From contig CM043945.1 in the NCBI GenBank assembly GCA_014529385.2, forward strand, positions 96,390,612 to 96,454,611: a DNA stretch of 64,000 nucleotides. Direction: 5' to 3'. Both the position numbers and the translations under genes were made by a program. The notes under the pieces were generated by a model that saw nothing but the letters and a program-made list of their open reading frames with translations, searched no databases and was not told the origin of the DNA. This document shows, piece by piece, positions 24,190 through 34,871 of the stretch. Positions within the stretch are counted from its first letter, which is position 1; each line of letters starts with the position of its first letter. Source of the stretch: Adiantum capillus-veneris. Lineage: Eukaryota; Streptophyta; Polypodiopsida; Polypodiales; Pteridaceae.

Positions 24190-25050
24190 AGAAAGATGTT
24201 GCATTGGAGCTCGACACGACTCTCTTTGGCAAGCTGAGTTGTAGTGGCCAACCAAGTGCTGTTGGCTACTATGTGGTACATCACGTCTTGCTAGATTTTC
24301 TTGAGGTCCTGTATCAACAAACTAGAGAGGTTGATCAGGAACTTCCTTTGGTCAGGGTGCGACGCCTAGTTAGCCTGGGCCAAAGTATCCGGGCAGGTCA
24401 ACACTCTACCATGTTCTCACGGGGGGGCTCGGGATCATTGACTCAGTACATCACAGCAGAGCCCTTCTTGGGAAGTTTGTTGTCAAAACACTGCTTCTAG
24501 GGGAGGAGCCCTTGAAGAAGTTTTTGCTTCACCGACTTTGAGCTTGAGTGCCTCATGTAGGAGGCCCTTGGACCCTTCCATCAGGTGGATCTTCACAGAG
24601 ATGCGTAGATTTGGTCTGAGCATGAGGTTGGAGGATCAGTTTGCTGCGAGTCTGCTTCGGTCTTGGGAGCAGCTGAGGAGTGGCCTGAAGCAGCACCAAC
24701 CCACCTGCAAGGAGGAGCATTTGAGACAGCCTCTTGTTTGGAACCCCATGGTTGGTACTTAGAGAGTCCACCTGGTTGATAGTAGGCCTCATGTTTCTTG
24801 GGGTCCCATGGCAGAGCGCCGAGCCTGCAATCTTGTTGATTGACTTCAGTTTTCAGGTTTGTCAAAGGAGGTACGGAGTATCCAATGAGAGGGGTGCTGA
24901 GCATGTGCCAGGACATTACAGAGGCTTCACTAGTTGAGTGGCTCAACCCTCTAGAGACAACAAACTCCCAAATGGATGGGGGCCTTCATGCGACTAGAGG
25001 TCCTCATCGTAGTTCGTGCTTGCTCGGAGTCCGTACACCCCATGTTCTTT
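24190..25050 (+). pseudogene. Probable L1-type LINE fragment
   Basis: One frame (24,520-24,762) reads RSWEQLRSGLKQHQP...RQPLVWNPMVG, then after a stop RPHVSWGPMAERRACNLVD and QFSGLSKEVRSIQ. Plant L1 elements have this pattern after the RT palm (W--L------PL--N----G...W---GI--L-DL----G---). The opposite orientation to the piece at 22.8-24.0 kb suggests an inverted or second insertion. No catalytic motif was seen. Confidence 0.45.
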
Positions 25051-28000
25051 GAGATCCAGGGCGAGGGTCGACTGTACAGTGTCTGAGTAGAGGCTCCACA
25101 AGTTACAAAGTGCCGTTTTTAAGGAGTATAATGATTTTATCTAGCTAGAGAGTAATTGCCAATGACTAGAAATTTATAGAATCCAAATTTAAAATGTCTA
25201 CACTGACTATATGTTTGCAATTTAGTTAGCCATTTATAGTGTTTTCTTGGAACATTTTTAGGGTTTCTCACCATTTGTTGCACTCTAGTTATTTTGTAGT
25301 TGCATGAATTTCTTGAGTCTTGGGTTTGGCGGGTCAAAGAAAAGACAATTTCTTTAATTTTGGAGAAGGCTACTTGTTCCAATGATCCCGATTCTCCTTT
25401 GCCACCTCCAAATATTTCAAATCAAAACCAACCTCTTAACACTAGACAAGTAATGAGACTTATGTCTTGAGGCACTTTTATGTCCTTTTAAGTGGTTGAT
25501 TTCTTTGAATTATTTTAAGAGCTACAAAATTAATTTTTGAGTGTTCTTTATCCACAAAGTTGTTTCATGAGCTTAAAAAGTCGTCATTTTTTGGGCATCA
25601 TTTCCATGATTAGTTTTAATCTTGCAAATGATTTCTCAACCTCAAATGTGCCAAAAACATATGTGGTGTTTTTTGCCATTTTTCAAATTTTTGCAACTAT
25701 ACCACCCTAAAAGTCCTCTCGGTGAGGTTTAAATTGCTACATGGCTAGACTTAGTAGTTCTCAACCTAATTTCATGCTTTAAAGGAGAAGAAAAATTCCA
25801 TATTAAAAGTTTCAATCTACTTATGAAAATTATCGATGCTATTTTTTGGGCAAAATTCATCCTTCTTTTTTTTTTTTTGGTCATTTTAATGGAATCCAAA
25901 GGCAATTTTGATTGTGTATGTAGATTACATAACATATAACTCTTCTTCGAGGAGTTTTGGGCCACCTAATATCCTATATAGATAGCAATACAATCATGGT
26001 CGAGTTTTTGGGTTCAACTTGAATCAAAGTCACTTTGAGTCGGAAATGATACCTTCCTTTACATTGCTGTTTTGATAGAAAAGTCATATTAACTCTGTAC
26101 TTTATATAAATGTTCAATCGTACCTTCTAGATTTACATTTGTGATGGGGGGTTTTAGTTGATTGTGAAGGCTATGATGTGGAGCTCATTTTTTTCACATG
26201 TGTTGTTTTTGTACTTCCTTATTGTGCCCACCTTTCTCATTGGTGGAAGAGTTTTTATGCTTTTGCCATTATCAATGGCTACCTATGAATGTAAAGACCC
26301 AAAAAAGTCTATGAAAAGACACATTAGTGACAAAAATAACCATGGCTATATAAAGTTTGGTAATATTTTAATAGAATAGAAAAAAACAAGAATATTTTGT
26401 ATCTTATTTTATTTCATTTTTAGAAAGAAAATAAGTGGGTCTAAAACAATCATATAGCATGACCAACAAGTTATTGGGAAAGATTATCTCATGGTCACCA
26501 AAACCTCCTCATGTTTGTAGTATCATTTGACCTGAAGAATTTGCTATTTTTGACAAAATGCAATTGTTCATCAACTGCAAAGGCTTAACATGGCCAAGTG
26601 GTGAGGAATTTGAAAGGCTACTGATTTTTCCTTGAAGTAGTGGTCTCTTAACTACACACTCAAGAAAGGGTTACCCAAAAGAATAGGGTTTTTAAGGAGA
26701 ATGCACTTTTTTTTTTCAAAACCTCAAAGGACACTTTTATGTGATGTTAAGCTACCAATCTAATGTTAAGAGTCAGAAAGGAAAGTTTTGGAAGAAAATA
26801 AAGCCTAAACAAGAAGAAAGGAAAGAAGAATTTGAAAATTCTAATTAAAAGCCAAGCAAGGGCATGCCATATCAATCACCAATAAAGTTTAAACTTAAAA
26901 AGTATTATTTTGCAAACAAAGAGAGGAAGATTTTGTCACCTTTCAAATCACCTTTCCTCTCTTTGCAAACAAAGAGAGGAATATTTTGTCACCTTTCAAA
27001 TCACCCATGAAGTATCCTAAAAAATCACCCAAGAAGTCTCCCAAGCAATCACCTAAGGAGGAGAGAAGGGCCCTATCCACCAATCTTAGTACCTCATGGG
27101 CCTTCTCCTTAGTCACCAGAGCAACTGCAATCACCACCTCAAGAGAGAGCTATGTCCTCAGAGGAGCCCAAGTCAAACAGACAAAGAGTCAGTTCAGAAA
27201 AGAATAATAAATCTCCTCATGCTAAGACACTAACATTTTCTTTTAGGAAGCACTGATTATCATAATGAAACCTTGAGGCAGCCCTATTTTTGTGAATGGG
27301 AAACTTTAACCCTTGTAAGCCTATTTCTATGAATGTAAATAAATCTTGGGTCCCAAGAGACTACTTAGACACTATGAAGCCATCAATAGTTGACAGTTAA
27401 GAATCGAAAGTATTTGTATTGATAGTTAAGTCAAGATTACATCTAGCTCTTCCTTGCCTTTGGCTAAAAAAAAAAAAAAAACTCTGGAGGAAGACGTGCG
27501 ATACATGAGATTGCATTCTCCACACTAGTACTCACAATAGTACCATTAACTTTAAATCTATGGTTGGGAGTAGTTTCGTCAAGAAACTCAAGTGAGTCCC
27601 TTACATTTTGTACTTTCTAATTTGTAGTGACAATTAGCTTTTTAAGCTCATTGAATGACTTGACCTTGATGTTTAATTCAAACACTCGACAATTCTCCTC
27701 AAAATCATGAGGAATCCACATTAGGAAATTTTGGAGGTCATTTAGAGGGCCATATGAAGAGAGAGAAAAATAGAGTGCGTCCAATGAGCATGAGGGCTAC
27801 GTTGCGTAGAAAAGTACGTGGAAAGACTCAAAAAATAGGAAAATAGCCTAAAAACTTGGATTGTGGCATCGTAATTTCCTTGCTTTTACCGAGCTATTAG
27901 GTGCTTGCCAGTGGTCCCACTGCTGATATTCTCCTATGGTCATTAACGTACTAGAGGGTGACCATTAAGCCCGCACAAGATATTGGAATTCTAAAACACT

Positions 28001-28062
28001 TTCCCTCCATTAGAATGATTTCAAAGTGAATCTCCCTCCACTAAAGCTTTTATCTGAGAGCT
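25051..28062. other. AT-rich unassigned region
   Basis: About 3 kb without a recognisable gene, RNA or terminal repeat. It holds homopolymer runs (T at about 25,866, A at about 27,467) and one short direct repeat at 26,911-27,005. A 73-codon frame at 26,986-27,207 is rich in Lys-Ser-Pro (KSPMKYPKKSPKKSPKQSPK), partly due to local repetition; there is no support that it is a gene. Confidence 0.5.
26911..27005. repeat. 53-bp-period direct repeat
   Basis: TGCAAACAAAGAGAGGAAGA with the following TTTTGTCACCTTTCAAATCACC at 26,911-26,952 recurs at 26,964-27,005 with one mismatch. Confidence 0.92.
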
Positions 28063-29067
28063 ATGGCTTCCACGTCTTCTCGCCCAAGAAGCTCTAGGTG
28101 TTTACTGTCTCTCACACCAACAACCAACAGCTGCACTTTGCCTAGAAGGCCAAGTAGTAGCATATCCTCAATTACAATATCAACTTCAATAAGTGCAGAG
28201 AACCAATGGGTTGGACAAAGGATAAACAAAGGTTCATGGGTCCTCATGCAACCACTAAGACCCAAGAAGTCTAGTGGTATCAATGTTTACCGCTCAGCAT
28301 GGAATGCCAGAGTGTTGGATTTCAAAGTTGAAATCGGCAAAAGATCTATAAAGGAAGTTCTTGTTCAGCATGTGTTTACTCATCCAGACGTGATAGCAAA
28401 CGGTGGAAATGTATCAGATATACATCAACCACGTTGCAATTGTAAGTACTCTTGACATTTGAACTTCGTTTGATTTGTCATTTCACTTACTGATACTCTC
28501 ATTATAACTTTTCTTATATATTTTGCAACGTTTATCCCTCTTCTTATGAGCAATGTCTCCATTCTTCACAGCTCAACTACATTAGATTTGTCATTTTTAC
28601 TTATTGATACTCTTAGTTTAACTCTTCTTATATATATTGCAGATGTTTATCCCTCTTCTTATGAGCAATGGGAGCCTGTGGAGTGCATAATAGGCCTCTT
28701 CCTTGTTGTTCATGCCCACATTGGTTCTCTACAGTATTCAGGGAGGAGCAGCAAAAGCCTGGCTGATGAAGGAATATTTTTTTATGACCACTTCTACCAA
28801 CTCAGCTCAGGGAATCAGAATGGCATGTTGGTGAAACTGCCTCTACCAACCGATTGGAACACTGTGGACTGGCCAGTTCCCGAGGAAACAATGGTGGAGG
28901 CAATGCGAAGTAAGCTCTACAAGGATATACAGAGGTCTCTACGTAGCTCTATTCCCACCAAAATGGTTAGAATTGCAAACTTTTGTCCTGCTACACTCTT
29001 CATAGAGTTGTTTCATAGCTACAATATCCGTGTTACGAAAACTATGTTCATGTGCAAGTCATTTTAG
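28063..29067 (+). CDS. Putative two-exon gene of unknown function
   Basis: Exon 1 (28,063-28,441) starts at an ATG, is Ser/Arg/Pro-rich for ~45 residues, then has NKGSWVLMQPLRPKK and SIKEVLVQHVFTHPDV. A consensus donor GTAAGT follows at 28,442. The acceptor TTGCAG at 28,642 joins in frame to exon 2 (28,643-29,067; YEQWEPVECIIGLFLVVHAH, PLPTDWNTVDWPVPEE, SIPTKMVRIANFCP). The joined reading frame is 267 codons. I do not recognise the family. The spliced frame staying open with consensus sites argues for a real or recently real gene. It converges on the transposase-like minus-strand locus and may be a second gene of that transposon. Confidence 0.45.
28472..28670. repeat. Tandem duplication spanning an intron 3' splice site
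   Basis: 28,472-28,555 and 28,585-28,670 share GATTTGTCATTT, GATACTCT, CTTATATAT and GTTTATCCCTCTTCTTATGA. The copy used as exon 2 has TTGCAG at the boundary; the upstream copy has TTGCAAC, with its splice AG lost. Confidence 0.85.
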
Positions 29068-29149
29068 CAGTCATCCTATGACAAACTTCTTGACAGAGGA
29101 TGGTATGTAAAGAAAGAGATTGGCTTACGGTGCGAGGTCGCGCTTGATA

Positions 29150-29501
29150 CTCTAGTTGTCAAATACATGATTACAAGCCAATCACTGTTACTCTCCTTTT
29201 GGTATATGCGATCACAAAAAATGGTAAGTACATTCCTATGGACGAGGTTTCTGTAGGTTTGGAAGATAATCCTGCTGTGGATGTGGAAGTGATTGATAAA
29301 GAGCATGGCCTAATGTTGGTGGTTACAATAAGGGAGCTATGCAACCTGCTGCAGTTGCGGCATGACATAATTGAAGAGTCAATGGACAGGGACTTATCAG
29401 ATTTTTCCTTTTTCCTAGCTGGCCGTAAGGTGATGCGGAGAAGGGAAAAAGATATTTTGTGCAAAGAGTTGGATGGTCGGGTTGAAATAGTGTCAATGTA
29501 A
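29150..29501 (+). CDS. ORF of unknown function downstream of two-exon gene
   Basis: The frame runs from about 29,166 (HDYKPITVTLLLVYAITKNG) through YIPMDEVSVGLEDNP, VEVIDKEHGLMLVVTIRELC and FFLAGRKVMRRREKDILCKE to a stop at 29,501. It looks protein-like, with alternating hydrophobic segments and charged ends. It is out of frame with the two-exon gene after that gene's TAG, so it is either a third exon whose junction I cannot see or the remnant of a longer broken gene. Family not recognised. Confidence 0.35.
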
Positions 29502-29622
29502 CAGAGATTCTTGTGAACCCAGGTGTATACGAATGACTTTCAATACATGAAGTTTTTTGAGCTCATTTGTCAATTGTGCCCTGTGAATATAAGTGTGCTT
29601 GAAATACATTTCTTTAGCATGT

Positions 29623-29627
<5 letters not shown>

Positions 29628-29661
<34 letters not shown>
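29628..29661. repeat. (CT)n microsatellite
   Basis: About 16 CT units. Confidence 0.95.
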
Positions 29662-29663
<2 letters not shown>

Positions 29664-29664
<1 letters not shown>

Positions 29665-32335
29665 CAGAGTATCTTTCTCCACTTGTGGTTCACATACACC
29701 ATTGTCTCTCTCCACCTTCGTTGACTTTCACGAGCACCGGAGTTGTTGTATGCCATTGATCTTTTAACTTTTTGTTGTTGTAAATGTCTGATGGCTTGTG
29801 CTCTTGCTGAAGAGTCCAAGACTTCTTTTGCCTGCATTCGATGAATGATTCTACGATAGAACCATTCAAATAGTTCTCTCAAACTGTTAGCCTTGATTCG
29901 AGAGCCACCATGTCGTGTGTGCCTGAAATAAGCATTTCTCGCCATGTAATGAGACTTTTCCATCCCTTGGGTATTCCATATTGCCAGGTTCCCATACTTT
30001 TGTATAAAATATGGTAAATGATTGAAGATAATGTGTTGGATATGAAAACAGATTAGTTAGAATATTTTACACTCACATAGTTGCAAATACAATAGAATCA
30101 AATACACGATAATACCATGTAGTGAGTAATTTGGGTGTCTGTCCATGCTATTTTGAATGATTTTTTGAGAAGGTTGAGATTCTCCTTGAACTTGTTCATA
30201 TCACCTTGTGACCAGTCATCTTTGTCGCACATCAAAAATAGGATGTCTATTGATCACCAAACCTCAACCTTCGCGTTACGAGTAGTTGGTTCTTGGTCTT
30301 TGACTACAATATGTAGCTTTTTCCAGCTCTGATACTCTACCTTGCTAACATAAGATGTGTTATATAGTTTTCCATGTTTTGTTAGCTTCGGATCTCTTGT
30401 ACCTTGGGGTTTAGATAAAAACCTCCGTGCCTTCACCCCACCGATGGATGGTTTTGCATGGGACATCCTTCTCAGCAATTGATCTCTTTTCATCCCACTG
30501 GATTTTCACATTGCCACCATGAAGCCCCATATCCGACAGTACCAATTCTAAGCACTGCAGGGCTACTTGTCGCTGTGCTGAGTTCTTAATCTTCCAAGCA
30601 AACCCGATATATAAGTAGACCAATTTCTCCACAATTCTACAAAGGGCATGCATTGTACAGATGTGGACATTCACAAGTGGTATTTTCAAAACCGATCGAA
30701 AAGCAGGGTCCTCAATGTGACGTGTTGGAGCTTTTCTCCACCACTTTGGGTCCATGACCTTTGCAGGCTCCATGCAGAACAAACACGGCGACTTTGCCAT
30801 TGCACCCATTCCACAATTATACATGCATTTTAATGTTTTGAGGTCACCTGCAAGATGCCACTAAACTTGAAAGTCTCCCCTTCCATCTAGACGTAGTACC
30901 TCTCCCTGGTTAGTTTGTCTATCAATCACCTCCGGAATATTAGTTTGATGGAACACCCAATATAGAATCTCATGATCTTCTTTCTTTACCTGCAACACAA
31001 AATAAATGAGACTTAAGTAGATGTGAAAATTTGAGCTTACCTGAGAATCTCGCTTACCTCAAACGCACCAAGCCACCATATGTTAGATTCTGATTGAACA
31101 CTAAAGTACAAAGGATCATCACTGGGACACTTTGAGAGGGCTCTATTTATTAAAGTAATCGTAACACGCTCTAGCTTTTTCTCTTTAACAAGCTCACACT
31201 CATCCACTTTTAACACAAAATGTAATACCCCTCGTGACTCTTCAAATGTGATATTGTAAAACTCCACCATTCTCTTCTGTAACATCTGCAGGTCCATAAA
31301 AATATTATTGAACTCATCATATGCCATGTTTGCTCCATGGCCACTGTAAGTTGCTTTAATATGAAAGGGCTGTCCAAGATAGTCTCCCTGTGCCTCGTTA
31401 AGTTGAAGCCTCTCTTTCCAAACACTTGAGGCTGATGGTAAAAGTTTGGATTTTATACCCTTCTTAACAAAGAAGGATGAGACAGATTGTTGTATAGCCG
31501 AATATCCTCTTTTGCTTACACCAAGTGAATCAAGTGTGCCTTGTATCTCTTTTGCAGGCATTGAGTTCTCTGAAATAAAGCGGTCCACTACATTTCGTTG
31601 TAGGACCTTAAACTTCTTGTCATGTACTATATCTGCTGCCAGGCTTCTACTTATGAGTGGCTTCAATCTCTTTCCTATATTGGCTTTGGGGTCAATGTTT
31701 TCCTTGTCAAGATAGATTGAATCTCTACATGAAGACAATGCATAAGTAAATAACAGAAAATTTGCTTCACTAACACTATTTAGGCACATGAAAACAATGC
31801 ATAACAGGAAAAAACAAAAAGATTACTTAACTAAGACAATGTAGCCAACCAAGAAGCGTCACCTTAATGCTCGGATTCTTTTCTTGAGACCTTCGGATGC
31901 AACCTGCAATGTTTTAAGATTGCGCAATTTCTTCTTTCGGATACGACCACCCAAGATGGTGTCCTTCATTTGACAAATTCGTACCTTTCCTTTCAATTCT
32001 TGTACCTCTGTTTTGTGTTGCAAAATGGTAACCTAATCTATAGAATGTAAATGTGAAAGGCGAACAATCTCACATTGTTGAGCTTGGAGAATTCCCTTAT
32101 AAGTTTCAGCTTCTCTTGTAAGAGATTTACAATAACCCAGAAGGCCCTTTTCTCCATCACCGGCAAAGGTCAATAAGCTTGTAGGATTGACAAACGATGG
32201 AGATGCATTAGTCATTGGATTCTTAGGGTAGAGAGAGCCTCTCGTCCAGATATCTATGTGTTTAGCTCCCTGAGCTCTGAGCGTGTCTATGGAAGCGGGA
32301 GGTATATGTGTGTTTGTTTTACTACGCTTAATCAA
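29664..32335 (-). pseudogene. Eroded multi-exon transposase-like gene
   Basis: Minus-strand pieces in order: 32,335-32,033 and its in-frame continuation past a TAG (charged, coiled-coil-like, ending KKRIRALR); 31,789-31,037 (DSIYLDKENIDPKANIGKR, FEESRGVLHFVLKVDECE, SNIWWLGAFE). A consensus donor at 31,057 and a TTGCAG acceptor at 30,991 join this to VKKEDHEILYWVFHQTN. After a TAG comes WHLAGDLKTLKCMYNCGMG then KSPCLFC (30,824-30,411), VHICTMHALCRIVEKL, a frameshift near 30,460, KPSIGGVKARRFLS, and finally KYGNLAIWNTQGMEKSHY with RHTRHGGSR (to 29,664). The GDLK...PC-FC core and the C-terminal G-EKSH...T-HGG block resemble DDE-type transposases of cut-and-paste elements. That assignment is inference from pattern memory. 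Stops and one frameshift make it non-functional. Confidence 0.5.
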
Positions 32336-33717
32336 TGATTACTACTCATTGTCCAAATCAATGTGAAGGTGATACTTGGCTCGTTTCTGGGTAACATTTG
32401 TGCCATTTGAGGAGTGCGCCATTAGCCAAATGTGCAGGTTTATTGGAAAGTAAATAGCAGTTGTGCCTTCGTCCCTCCATGTTAGCCTCATTCCCTCCAT
32501 GTGGACGAGGTTCCTTCAATGCAGCTGAAAAGAAGATTATCCCTCAATGATTACGGACGAATGTTCAGAAGAGTAAAGAATCTACTTAAAGTACACTTTT
32601 TGAACTTTTACCATGAAAGACCCACCTCTATTATTCACCATATTTTCTAGAGAGAGAGTGCGAAAAATACATTTTCTTAGAAGGCCCTCCAAATAACCTC
32701 CGAAATTTCCTAATGATTGCTTAGTTTTCCTCTCCATCTGTTGTAACCATACCCTAAAACCATGGATTGGCAAGAAATTTGATAAGAGATAGACATAGAA
32801 GTGAGCTTACCCTACACTTAATAGTACCACCAATGCAAAAAGTCTCTTTGAAACTCCATTCCTCTCCAAGTACATGGTCCACTTTAACCGTCGAGGTCGT
32901 TTTGTTCAACAGCCAGAGGGTCTTTGCTCTTTACAAATCTATAGATTTGAAACATGCCGCAAAGGCGTGGATGGTATAAACCATTAAATATTGATCCTCC
33001 TTGAGATGCTTCTTGATATCATTGATATTTGTATATCATCTTTGATTTTAGCTTTAAAGTTTCTATCATGGTACAAGTATCAAGGGCTTCCCAATATGGT
33101 GATCGTAAACTTGGAACTGGTAAGTCCTCAAGCTCTCCATATGCACCCTCTCTAGTTTGAACCTTATATTCTGCAAAACCAAACAATCTTTTTGTAAAAT
33201 GATGGTGGGTTGTTCCAATACATAACATTTTCAATTCCTTTATAGCACATTTGCAATTACTTTATGGCACATTTGAAATTCTTTTATGAATTGCTTTGAA
33301 TGTGCCACTCAAGCGTTCTATAGATTGCCACTCCACAATAGTGGATGGAAAGATATTTACAAGTTAAAATGAAAAGGATAATCTTAAAAGAAATTTTACT
33401 CATTGAACAAAGTATGAGAGATACTTACGGAATGAATGTAGATTAGCAGGATAATGATCTAAGTTCATCAACACCATGTCCTTGGCAAAATACACAAGTT
33501 GTTACTTTGGCCAACCACCCAATGTTTGTCACTTTGAATGCAAGGAGTGTTTTTTTTACTGTATCTTGTGTGCTCCTCTTCACTCTATGTGCACCTTTTA
33601 CAAGATGGAAGCATAGTTACCTAGTCATTTACATGAAAACACATAGGTTTCCAAAGTCCATCTTCTATCATATTGTGAGAAGTGATGTTGTTAGAGGGAC
33701 AACAAGAAGAATCCATT
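32336..33717. other. Unassigned flank of transposase-like locus
   Basis: Possibly the 5' part of the minus-strand gene: short minus frames at 32,582-32,773 and 33,019-33,234, the latter with KVQTREGAYGELEDLPVPSL. No clear motif and no terminal inverted repeat could be matched to the 27.9-kb side. Confidence 0.3.
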
Positions 33718-33720
33718 GAA

Positions 33721-33833
33721 ACTCAAAAAACATAGAAAGGAGGAGGGAAAGCCCATCAAGAAAACTAAAAGGGATTTTTAAAAAAGGAAGTGTAATGGAA
33801 ACTCAAAAAACACAGAAAGGAGGAGGGAAAGCC
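33721..33833. repeat. 80-bp tandem duplication split by the 19-kb element
   Basis: ACTCAAAAAACATAGAAAGG at 33,721 recurs at 33,801 (one mismatch). The second copy is interrupted at GGGAAAGCC by the retrotransposon and resumes at 52,880 with AAGCCCATCAAGAAAACTAA. The duplication therefore predates the insertion. Confidence 0.9.
33829..33833. repeat. Target site duplication (left), AAGCC
   Basis: AAGCC directly precedes the left LTR start TGTTAAGG and is repeated at 52,880-52,884 after the right LTR end CTCAACA. Confidence 0.95.
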
Positions 33834-34777
33834 TGTTAAGGCGGTTACGCCGCTAGCGGAAGCTAAATAGCGAGAACTCAACCAACAACAGAATTTGTCA
33901 GACGAGGACGGAGCTTGACCCGCAGGCGCATGGAAACAACTAGGTGGGTGTCAAATCACCTACTCGACCTTCTAATGACAATCACTACTAAGGAAATCAA
34001 ATCTAAGTTCTAAAATACGCAAGTGGCTGAAATCCGTACTACGAACGAATGCTATACGAAACAGGATCTAGAATCATTGAATCGATCTCAAACTCAAGGG
34101 GAAGTCTATACACTAGGTAAGAACAACACCCTAAAGACTTGAACTGCAAAATCAACCTATAACCACTCCGTGCGGTAAACGCGTATGAAGACAGGCCGAA
34201 AAATACAGGTGATCGAAACTTGACCCCGACGGTACTAATGTGTAGCTCTATTCGTTGTGGTTCTATAGATATGTTGCACGCTCCATTCCGACACACGAGT
34301 TGGAAGAAAACTCACACCGAAGCTCGTAGGAACTTACCACACATAGAAGCCGATAGCGCGCACTCTTGGAATCTGTGTAGCTCTCGCTGTTGCTAACACA
34401 ATGGCGGTGTCGCTTCTCCAATGGCGGCTCCGTAGCTCGCGTAGCAAGTAGATAAGACTCTCTCTCTCTCTCTCTCACTCTCTCTCAGACACAGTCACGG
34501 CGCTCAAGAACTCACTTTGATTAATAATCTAAATGTCCCTTTAGGTTACAAAACTTTGGCTTATATACCTCAGCCTTGGAGGTGAGAACATCTCTAACTA
34601 ATTACATCAGCAAGTGAAATTACTTCGGGATTACAAGCTGGAAACTCAATTGAGTCCCGTTACTTAATGAATGGCTCAATTCAAAATCAATGTTGGAAAG
34701 ACATTTATTACAATCAATGGTTACAAAAATGATGAGTGTGAGCAAAAATGTGGGTGTGATCCTCTGCTGGCTCAACA
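33834..34777 (-). repeat. 3' LTR of 19-kb element
   Basis: Minus strand TGTTGAGCC ... CTTAACA. TATA box TATATAAG at 34,560-34,567, about 210 nt from the LTR start; a CT microsatellite lies near 34,457-34,485. Nearly identical to 51,934-52,879. Confidence 0.97.
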
Positions 34778-34789
34778 CTCCCCCCCTCC
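34778..34789 (-). other. Polypurine tract
   Basis: Minus strand GGAGGGGGGGAG directly abuts the 3' LTR start TGTTGAG; the expected primer for plus-strand synthesis. Confidence 0.92.
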
Positions 34790-34792
34790 GCG

Positions 34793-34812
34793 TTCATGTC
34801 GTCCCTGACATG
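34793..34812. other. Inverted repeat next to the PPT
   Basis: TTCATGTC and GACATGAC flank a 6-nt GTCCCT centre (7-bp perfect arms TCATGTC/GACATGA), a few bases 5' of the PPT on the element's sense strand. Could be a hairpin; no known function is assigned. Confidence 0.6.
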
Positions 34813-34871
34813 ACTTTTATGTTTGGTCAATAAAGTCCTGTCGTCTTGAGCATCTGCAAATGTGATTCGTA

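Noticed and set aside
26986-27207. Lys-Ser-Pro-rich 73-codon frame as a histone-H1-like or nuclear protein
   Set aside because: Short, overlaps a local direct repeat, no start or splice context and no neighbouring coding signal.
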